DNA of 10,281 bases from Candidatus Sungbacteria bacterium RIFCSPLOWO2_01_FULL_47_10 (lineage in GTDB: Bacteria; Patescibacteriota; Minisyncoccia; Sungbacterales; GWA2-42-14). Made by a program: the position numbers and the translations under genes. Shown here piece by piece: positions 6,695 through 10,281 of this stretch (its first letter is position 1; each line of letters begins with the position of its first letter). The notes beneath the pieces were generated by a model that worked only from the letters and a program-made list of their open reading frames with translations, made no database searches and was not told where the DNA came from. The DNA is taken from positions 1,167 through 11,447 of the forward strand of contig MHQO01000008.1 in NCBI GenBank assembly GCA_001820675.1, written 5' to 3'.

Positions 6695-6745
6695 ATGAAA
6701 AAATTGCGTTGCGAAGATAACGGTAACGGTATAATCGCGCCATGA
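6695..6745 (+). CDS. Possible 16-codon upstream ORF coupled to the GtrA-like gene
   Basis: An ATG at 6695 is preceded by AAGGAGAG with GGAG six bases away, one of the few good Shine-Dalgarno sites in this window. It encodes 16 residues (MKKLRCEDNGNGIIAP). Its TGA (6743-6745) overlaps the ATG of the GtrA-like gene (6742-6744) as ATGA, the classic arrangement for translational coupling. The GtrA-like gene has no Shine-Dalgarno site of its own outside this ORF. Against it: a perfect TATAAT lies inside the ORF and could start a separate leaderless transcript, and a peptide this short can arise by chance. Confidence 0.35.
   Translation: MKKLRCEDNGNGIIAP
6704..6735 (+). promoter_or_regulatory. Perfect -10 box directly before the GtrA-like gene
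   Basis: TATAAT (6730-6735) ends six bases before the ATG at 6742, so transcription would begin at or very near the A of the start codon, giving a leaderless message. The -35 element is unclear: TTGCGT at 6704-6709 is 20 bases away and TTGCGA at 6709-6714 is 15 bases away, neither ideal. Confidence 0.5.
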
Positions 6746-7425
6746 CCCAACTACCCCCCAAAAAAGATATTATAAATTCGCTGGTACTCGGCGAACTTAT
6801 TTTTCTTTTCTTTCTACCGTTTGATCGCGTCGTCGGCGTATTTGAAAAATCCGGACTTGAACATATGCGATATATTTTTGCCTTTGCAATGCCCGCGGCG
6901 ACTGCGGGGGGATATGTGGTGTTATTCGCAATCGGCAAGCGCATTCGTATTTTCATTCAGCTTGCGCGTTACGGCTTGATTGGCGTTACCAACACGGTAA
7001 TGACTCTCGGGATTGTTAATTTCCTCTTTCTCTCGACAGGGGTGTATTCAGGGTATGTCGCGGATATTTTTTCCGCAATCGCGTTTTTCTTGGTCGTCAC
7101 GAACAGTTTTTTTTGGAATAAATATTGGACGTTCAATGAAGGAGGAGGCGCAAAAACCGGACGCGAATATATCCAATTTTTTGCGGTGAGCATCTCGGGC
7201 GCTCTTATCAACGTGTTTGTTTTCCATACCGTAGTGAATATACTCGGCCCGCAGTGGGGATTTTCCGTAAAAGCATGGGCGAATGTTGCGGTAGCAATCG
7301 GAATTCCCATTTCGCTTGCCTGGAATTTCACCGGGTATAGGGTGTTTGTATTCAAGGGTGCGCAAAAATCGATCTCCACCGAGGCAAAAGGCTCCGGCGC
7401 GCCGCCTCTTTCGCCGCAGTCGTAA
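6742..7425 (+). CDS. GtrA-like multi-pass membrane protein with two-helix N-terminal extension
   Basis: The 227-residue protein has about six hydrophobic segments (roughly 12-27, 44-66, 72-95, 104-126, 143-167 and 170-193). From residue 72 on it matches the GtrA family: RYGLIGVTNTVMTLGI at the first core helix, N-x-F-W-x-K-Y-W-T-F at 121-131, and WNFTGYRVFVF at 194-204. Family members are small four-helix proteins linked to moving or modifying lipid-linked sugars (bactoprenol-glucose in the GtrA flippase of serotype-converting phages, by established knowledge). The usual length is about 120-150 residues, so the first 70 residues with two extra helices are an addition. The tail after 205 is polar and disordered-looking. 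No glycosyltransferase (GtrB/DPM1-like) is adjacent. It is probably transcribed alone, since a strong terminator follows. The sugar substrate is unknown. Confidence 0.85.
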   Translation: MTQLPPKKDIINSLVLGELIFLFFLPFDRVVGVFEKSGLEHMRYIFAFAMPAATAGGYVVLFAIGKRIRIFIQLARYGLIGVTNTVMTLGIVNFLFLSTGVYSGYVADIFSAIAFFLVVTNSFFWNKYWTFNEGGGAKTGREYIQFFAVSISGALINVFVFHTVVNILGPQWGFSVKAWANVAVAIGIPISLAWNFTGYRVFVFKGAQKSISTEAKGSGAPPLSPQS

Positions 7426-7444
7426 ATCCCGCAACTTCAAGTTT

Positions 7445-7475
7445 GAGCGCCGCTTGGCGCCCTTTTTTATTTTTT
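7445..7475 (+). terminator. Strong Rho-independent terminator after the GtrA-like gene
   Basis: GCGCC (7447-7451), loop GCTT and GGCGC (7456-7460) form a short GC stem. Two Cs and a long T tract follow, broken once by A (7463-7475). It lies 20 bases past the GtrA stop and isolates that gene from dnaX. Confidence 0.85.
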
Positions 7476-7482
7476 AAAATCA

Positions 7483-7491
7483 TGATACCAT
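7483..7491 (+). promoter_or_regulatory. Possible extended -10 box of dnaX
   Basis: TGATACCAT contains a TG, one base, then TACCAT (7486-7491), matching TATAAT at 4 of 6 positions. It ends nine bases before the dnaX ATG, so the message would have at most a few leader bases. No Shine-Dalgarno site is present. The -35 position falls in the T tract of the preceding terminator and cannot be assessed. Confidence 0.35.
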
Positions 7492-7500
7492 GCGGATAGC

Positions 7501-8646
7501 ATGAACGAGCACAACCCCGTATTATATCGTAAATATCGTCCGAAAGAATTCAACGAGGTGGTCGGACAACGGCATGTTGTCCGTGTTCTTATGAATGCCT
7601 TGAGGAGGGGCAAGGTTGCGCATGCCTATGTATTTTCGGGGCCGCGCGGCGTGGGAAAAACAAGCATTGCGCGAATTCTTGCTAAAGCCGTAAATTGCGC
7701 ACATGCGCCGAATGGTTCCGGCGACAGCGATGCGGCGCTTTCTATTCCCTGCGGTTCGTGCGGGTCGTGTACGGCATTTGCGTCAAATTCATCCCTCAAT
7801 CTGATTGAGATCGATGCGGCATCGAACCGGGGCATCAACGAGGTGCGCGAGCTTCGCGAATCGGTTCGGTTCATGCCCCCGACGGGAAAATATAAAACAT
7901 ATATTATCGACGAGTCCCACCAGCTTACCAAAGAGGCATTCAACGCGCTTTTAAAAACCCTTGAGGAGCCGCCGGAACACGCGATATTCATACTTGCGAC
8001 TACGGAACTCGAAAAACTTCCGCAGACAATCGTATCCCGAACCCAGCAGTTTGATTTTTCGCGCCCCGGCATAAAAGATATCAAAATGCGTCTTGGAAAA
8101 ATCTGCGAATTGGAAGGGGCCGTCTGCGAGGATGCTGCGCTTGAGTCGATCTCGCTTGCCGCGGACGGTTCGCTTCGGGACGGGGAAAGCATTCTTGGCA
8201 GGATATTTGCGGTTGAGTCAAAAAATGTTACGTCAAAGATGGTCGAGGAAATTCTCGGGCTTCCGAAGAAAGAATCCCTTCGCGCTTTTTTTTCCGCGAT
8301 TGCAAAAGGGGAGTGCGCCTCCTCCCTTGCGGTTCTTGAAGAAATGATTCACGGGGGACAGGACATCAGGTCCATCGCGCGATCGGCTCTCGGCATGTCG
8401 CGAAACGCCTTTCTTTTGAAATCGGATCCCGGCCTTGAGAGAGTGCTTCTCGAGGAGGCGACGTCGGACGACATCGACTATTTGAAATCGCTCCTTCCGT
8501 TGTTTTCTCCCGGGCGCTTGCAGGACGCGATTCGTATCTTTCTGGAAGCGGGAAATACAATCCGAAAATCGCCCATACCGTCGCTTCCACTGGAAATAGC
8601 GGTTGTTGAATTGACCCGCGATCAATCCTCTGGCGCAGTTCGATAA
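7501..8646 (+). CDS. dnaX: DNA polymerase III subunit gamma (short, tau-less DnaX)
   Basis: DnaX is the AAA+ motor of the clamp loader that places the sliding clamp on DNA. The 381-residue protein shows the family opening YRKYRP..F.EVVGQ, Walker A GPRGVGKT (47-54), zinc-binding Cys66, Cys84, Cys87 and Cys90, DAASNRGI, Walker B YIIDESHQLT (Asp137-Glu138), sensor 1 ILATTELEKLP and an SRTQ motif with the arginine finger (Arg180). Two differences are visible. The spacing between the first zinc cysteine and the CxxCxxC group is enlarged by a Gly/Ser/Asp-rich insert, and Walker B reads DESHQL where most DnaX proteins have DEVHML. The protein ends about where the gamma oligomerisation domain (domain III) ends, so the tau regions that contact polymerase and helicase are absent; this is common in reduced genomes. 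It has no Shine-Dalgarno site. The HAD phosphatase gene follows 49 bases later on the same strand. Confidence 0.95.
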   Translation: MNEHNPVLYRKYRPKEFNEVVGQRHVVRVLMNALRRGKVAHAYVFSGPRGVGKTSIARILAKAVNCAHAPNGSGDSDAALSIPCGSCGSCTAFASNSSLNLIEIDAASNRGINEVRELRESVRFMPPTGKYKTYIIDESHQLTKEAFNALLKTLEEPPEHAIFILATTELEKLPQTIVSRTQQFDFSRPGIKDIKMRLGKICELEGAVCEDAALESISLAADGSLRDGESILGRIFAVESKNVTSKMVEEILGLPKKESLRAFFSAIAKGECASSLAVLEEMIHGGQDIRSIARSALGMSRNAFLLKSDPGLERVLLEEATSDDIDYLKSLLPLFSPGRLQDAIRIFLEAGNTIRKSPIPSLPLEIAVVELTRDQSSGAVR

Positions 8647-8695
8647 ACACAGTGTGGTAGTCGGTGCATACGGTACACTCACTCCTTGTTTTTAA

Positions 8696-9397
8696 ATGAA
8701 GCAGAAATATATTCAAAAAAAAGTTGCCGTCTTTGATATTGACGGCACGATATTCAGGTCGAGTTTACTGCGCGAACTTCTTGAAAACCTGATCAGCGCG
8801 GGTGTTTTTCCGTCGCGCGCAAAAGAATATTATGCCCATGCCTATATCAACTGGCTTGATCGCAGGGGGTCGTATGAACAGTACCTCGCGGGTGTTATCG
8901 GCGCGTATGAACGCTATATCAAGGGCGTCCAACAGCATGTAGTGTGGGATATGGCACACCACGTGATGGATTTTCATCAAAATCGCGTCTATAAATTCAC
9001 GCGCGATCTCGTGCGGGATTTGCAGAAAAAAGGATATTACCTTCTTGCGATATCGGGCTCCCCTTTCGACATTGTCGATCCTTTTGCGAGGAACATGGGT
9101 TTCGACAAAGTGTACGGCCGCCTCTTCGAGGTTGACAAGAGCGAGCGTTTTACGGGAAAGATCCTTTATGAAGGCATGATTGACCACAAAGGGCAGATTT
9201 TGAAGCGCGCAATCGCAAAAGAACGCCTGACCTTGAAAGATTCTATCGGGGTGGGGGATACGGATTCGGACATTTCGTTTTTGAAACTCGTCGACCGCCC
9301 GATCGCATTCAACCCCAATATCAAATTATATTCCTATGCAAAAAAGAAAAAATGGGATATTGTTGTTGAGCGAAAGGATGTCACGTACACGCCCTAA
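8696..9397 (+). CDS. HAD-IB family phosphatase (SerB-like)
   Basis: The 233-residue cytoplasmic protein has the four HAD motifs: motif I FDIDGT with nucleophile Asp14 and acid/base Asp16; motif II AISGS (Ser120); motif III Lys165 in DHKGQ; and motif IV GDTDSD (Asp188, Asp192), which binds magnesium. Residues 20-100 form a helical C1-type cap between motifs I and II, as in phosphoserine phosphatase-like subfamily IB enzymes. The expected reaction is hydrolysis of a small phosphate monoester; the substrate cannot be read from sequence. It follows dnaX by 49 bases and may share its transcript, although TACACT at 8674-8679 could be a -10 box of its own. No Shine-Dalgarno site precedes the ATG. 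No clear poly-T terminator follows; the next signal is the 34-bp palindrome. Confidence 0.9.
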   Translation: MKQKYIQKKVAVFDIDGTIFRSSLLRELLENLISAGVFPSRAKEYYAHAYINWLDRRGSYEQYLAGVIGAYERYIKGVQQHVVWDMAHHVMDFHQNRVYKFTRDLVRDLQKKGYYLLAISGSPFDIVDPFARNMGFDKVYGRLFEVDKSERFTGKILYEGMIDHKGQILKRAIAKERLTLKDSIGVGDTDSDISFLKLVDRPIAFNPNIKLYSYAKKKKWDIVVERKDVTYTP

Positions 9398-9428
9398 AAA
9401 CAAAGAAGCCGATGTTTATTGAGAAAAT

Positions 9429-9462
9429 AACATTCCAACATTCTGCAGAATGTTGGAATGTT
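9429..9462. repeat. Perfect 34-bp palindrome upstream of tRNA-Gln
   Basis: The two 17-base arms (9429-9445 and 9446-9462) are exact reverse complements with no spacer, centred on CTGCAG. Each arm itself carries AACATTC (or its complement) twice, eight bases apart, so four AACATTC half-sites are present. It lies 31 bases after the HAD stop and 11 bases before the tRNA. With no T tract it is not a standard terminator. It could be a protein-binding site, a processing hairpin or a palindromic repeat element. Confidence 0.85.
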
Positions 9463-9473
9463 GCAAAACCTGT

Positions 9474-9544
9474 TGGGGGATCGTCTAATGGTAGGACACA
9501 TCCCTTTGAAGGATGGTATCGGGGTTCGAATCCCTGTCCCCCAG
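9474..9544 (+). tRNA. tRNA-Gln (anticodon UUG)
   Basis: A complete cloverleaf can be drawn. The acceptor stem is TGGGGGA (9474-9480) with TCCCCCA (9537-9543) and discriminator G at 9544. The D stem is GTC/GAC. The anticodon stem CATCC/GGATG encloses loop CTTTGAA with anticodon TTG (9506-9508). The T stem CGGGG/CCCTG has loop TTCGAAT. The CCA end is not encoded. It is on the strand of the surrounding genes, with palindromic elements on both sides. tRNA genes are common integration sites, but no second copy of its 3' end is seen in the window. Confidence 0.96.
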
Positions 9545-9550
9545 TCAAGT

Positions 9551-9593
9551 CGTGTTAGGGTATCGCGCTCGAGGAGCGTCGATACTACCCACG
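9551..9593 (+). repeat. Long bulged hairpin just after tRNA-Gln
   Basis: Nested complementary segments form one stem: CGTG (9551-9554) with CACG (9590-9593); GG (9558-9559) with CC (9588-9589); GTATCG (9560-9565) with CGATAC (9580-9585); and CGCTC (9566-9570) with GAGCG (9574-9578) closing a GAG triloop. That is 17 base pairs with small bulges, starting seven bases after the tRNA. A second option pairs CGAGGAG (9570-9576) with CTCCTCG (9597-9603). It may help process or end the tRNA transcript, or be a palindromic repeat. There is no T tract directly after it. Confidence 0.6.
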
Positions 9594-9660
9594 ATACTCC
9601 TCGGTAGAGTTTTTGCTTACAAACACTTATTGAATGTAGCTTTGCTGAAAGCTTGCCGTT

Positions 9661-9727
9661 CGGGACACAAAAGGTATGCTGAAGCTTTAGCGTAAGCTAC
9701 CAAGTCCCGCAGCACTTCGGCGGGGAC
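9661..9727 (+). repeat. Two competing stem-loops sharing GTCCCG
   Basis: CGGGAC (9661-9666) can pair with GTCCCG (9704-9709), enclosing GGTA/TACC (9673-9676 with 9698-9701) and GCT/AGC (9678-9680 with 9695-9697) in a nested stem. The same GTCCCGC (9704-9710) can instead pair with GCGGGGAC (9720-9727), leaving one bulged G and a 9-base loop. The folds exclude each other. A further small hairpin, AGCTTT-GCTG-AAAGCT, lies at 9638-9653. The 267 bases from the tRNA to the next gene hold these fold-back elements and no convincing gene. Confidence 0.45.
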
Positions 9728-9728
9728 A

Positions 9729-9748
9729 TTCGGCTGAGCTCAGTCGAA
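9729..9748. repeat. 20-bp near-perfect palindrome centred on TGAGCTCA
   Basis: The arms around AGCT (centre 9738/9739) match at all positions except one G.T wobble (9733 with 9744), flanked by TTCGG and AGTCGAA. From memory, and unverified, 'CGACTGAGCTCAGTCG'-type palindromes are frequent intergenic repeats in several bacterial groups. It is the last of the series of palindromic elements around tRNA-Gln. Confidence 0.6.
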
Positions 9749-9811
9749 GCCATCAGTGCGATTTTTTGGAAGTTCAGTCATGGTAGAAATTTATTATTAA
9801 TATAAAACTAT

Positions 9812-10024
9812 ATGTCATCACAGGAAAAGCCAAAATCTATTTCAGAAATACTATCTGAATCATGTTCCAAAAAGGAATATCATTCAGAATATGTGGACCG
9901 ACCTTGTCCGGAATGTGGACATGTTGATGCTACTCCTGGATCCGCTCAACATTTGGAAGCGGTGTATCACGGAATAAAGGAGCGGGAGGAAAAGAAAGCT
10001 CAAAGTCCAGACAATAGTAAATAA
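9812..10024 (+). CDS. Small hypothetical protein with a C2H2-like zinc-binding pattern
   Basis: The 70-residue protein is not recognised as a known family. Residues 32-53 show Cys32-x2-Cys35-x11-His47-x5-His53 (CPECGH...QHLEAVYH), close to a C2H2 zinc-finger spacing. The N-terminal 30 residues are Ser/Glu/Lys-rich, and the C-terminus (KEREEKKAQ) is charged. No signal peptide or membrane helix is seen. Its codons (agt, tca, cca, cat, tct) are AT-richer than those of dnaX or the ATPase gene, suggesting a different origin. Directly upstream is an AT-rich stretch with TATAAA (9801-9806) five bases before the ATG, again pointing to a nearly leaderless message. It lies between tRNA-Gln and the transposase-like gene. 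It may bind nucleic acid or protein; this is only inference. Confidence 0.6.
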   Translation: MSSQEKPKSISEILSESCSKKEYHSEYVDRPCPECGHVDATPGSAQHLEAVYHGIKEREEKKAQSPDNSK

Positions 10025-10057
10025 TTTTCTTACCGAGGCCCTACTGACTATTAACAC

Positions 10058-10086
10058 TTAACTTAAAATTCTCTTTGTGGGATAAT
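10058..10086 (+). promoter_or_regulatory. Predicted promoter of the transposase-like gene
   Basis: TTAACT (10058-10063) and GATAAT (10081-10086) are 17 bases apart, and TG at 10078-10079 makes an extended -10 box. The expected start (about 10093) is only two bases before the ATG at 10095, so its own transcript would be essentially leaderless and would lack most of the left arm of the hairpin at 10079-10125. Confidence 0.5.
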
Positions 10087-10125
10087 GAGGGTATATGAAA
10101 CACAAACACATATCCACATTATCCC
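10079..10125 (+). promoter_or_regulatory. Hairpin enclosing the transposase-like start codon
   Basis: Bases 10079-10097 and 10107-10125 form a 19-position stem without gaps. There are 17 pairs (one G.T) and two mismatches (10088/10116 and 10095/10109), closed by a 9-base A-rich loop. The left arm contains the only Shine-Dalgarno-like bases (GAGG, 10087-10090) and the ATG itself (10095-10097). In a transcript reading in from upstream these would be paired and hidden. Hairpins of this kind protect several insertion sequences (IS10, IS50) from outside transcription, by established knowledge. Confidence 0.65.
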
Positions 10126-10281
10126 GTAAAGAAAGGGAGAAGGCCAGATTGAAAGCCGGAAAACTCTTTCAGAAGGGCATAACACAAGCAGAAGTGGCAC
10201 GAAGGCTCAACGTAACCCCTGCCGCCGTCCATTATTGGCATACCGCCTGGAAAAACAGGGGTGTCAAGGGACTGCAATCAA
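10095..10281 (+). CDS. N-terminus of a helix-turn-helix transposase-like protein (cut by window end)
   Basis: Sixty-two codons are visible and the frame is still open at the window end. After a basic N-terminus (KHKH...RKEREKARLKAGKLF), residues 28-52 read GITQAEVARRLNVTPAAVHYWHTAW, a clear helix-turn-helix; KNRGVKGLQS follows. This is the pattern of the N-terminal DNA-binding part of IS630-type transposases (Tc1/mariner-like), in which such a domain precedes a DDE catalytic domain. The catalytic half lies outside the window, so a stand-alone regulator with a homeodomain-like fold remains possible. The start is set by the ATG at 10095, the first in frame after the predicted promoter. Terminal inverted repeats and a TA target duplication could not be identified because the right end is missing. 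Its start codon sits in a hairpin, which favours the mobile-element reading. Confidence 0.65.
   Translation, partial: MKHKHISTLSRKEREKARLKAGKLFQKGITQAEVARRLNVTPAAVHYWHTAWKNRGVKGLQS

Noticed and set aside
7626..8192. 188-codon open frame on the minus strand
   Set aside because: It lies wholly within dnaX on the opposite strand, and dnaX carries all expected motifs.
8220..8225. A-run in dnaX as a programmed frameshift site making gamma and tau
   Set aside because: It lies well inside the conserved part, has no A-AAA-AAG-type heptamer with a following hairpin, and there is no tau-like extension in another frame.
9513..9695. 60-codon open frame starting inside tRNA-Gln
   Set aside because: It begins in the tRNA anticodon arm and runs through hairpin-forming sequence; no start signal or protein feature supports it.
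9545..9811. Attachment-site duplication of the tRNA-Gln 3' end
   Set aside because: I found no second copy of the tRNA 3' segment downstream within the window.

Overview
The window looks like a piece of a Patescibacteria/CPR (Parcubacteria-type) chromosome. This is inferred from gene content and style, not from a marker tree. The signs are: compact, mostly single-gene transcription units; very few Shine-Dalgarno sites, with -10-like boxes sitting directly in front of start codons; a short DnaX without tau-type C-terminal domains; a soluble PAS histidine kinase paired with a CheY-like single-domain regulator; a GtrA-like membrane protein; and a solitary TraG/VirB4-like ATPase encoded beside a small coiled-coil protein. 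TGA is used as a normal stop, so no recoded genetic code is needed.

Layout, left to right. Positions 2-289 hold the C-terminal tail of a membrane-anchored protein whose front lies outside the window. A minus-strand two-component operon follows: histidine kinase (875-2128), then a stand-alone response regulator (365-754), separated by 120 bases that carry a symmetrical inverted array of ten 7-base units. A divergent intergenic region (2129-2384) contains a good promoter and a repeated TTGCTAA-type motif ahead of a GH130-family mannoside phosphorylase/hydrolase-like gene (2385-3587), which ends in a hairpin terminator. Next come a small coiled-coil protein (3765-4187) and an 806-residue AAA+/RecA-type DNA-pumping ATPase of the TraG/VirB4/HerA class (4231-6651). 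A GtrA-like six-helix protein (6742-7425) follows, preceded by a possible 16-codon upstream ORF and ended by a strong terminator. Then come dnaX (7501-8646) and a HAD-IB phosphatase (8696-9397).

The right end changes character. A tRNA-Gln(UUG) at 9474-9544 is surrounded by palindromes and hairpins: a perfect 34-bp palindrome in front, and three further fold-back elements behind. They are followed by an AT-richer small protein with a C2H2-like zinc-binding pattern (9812-10024). Last is the start of a helix-turn-helix transposase-like gene (10095 to window end), whose start codon lies inside a 19-position hairpin. This part reads as a tRNA-adjacent accessory zone.

The genes do not form one pathway. 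Core replication (dnaX), signalling (kinase and regulator), cell-envelope/glycan functions (GH130, GtrA) and DNA/protein translocation (ATPase and its small neighbour) sit side by side. The most noteworthy non-coding signals are the inverted heptamer array inside the two-component operon, the hairpin at the transposase start, the palindrome cluster around tRNA-Gln, and repeated signs of leaderless or near-leaderless transcription.
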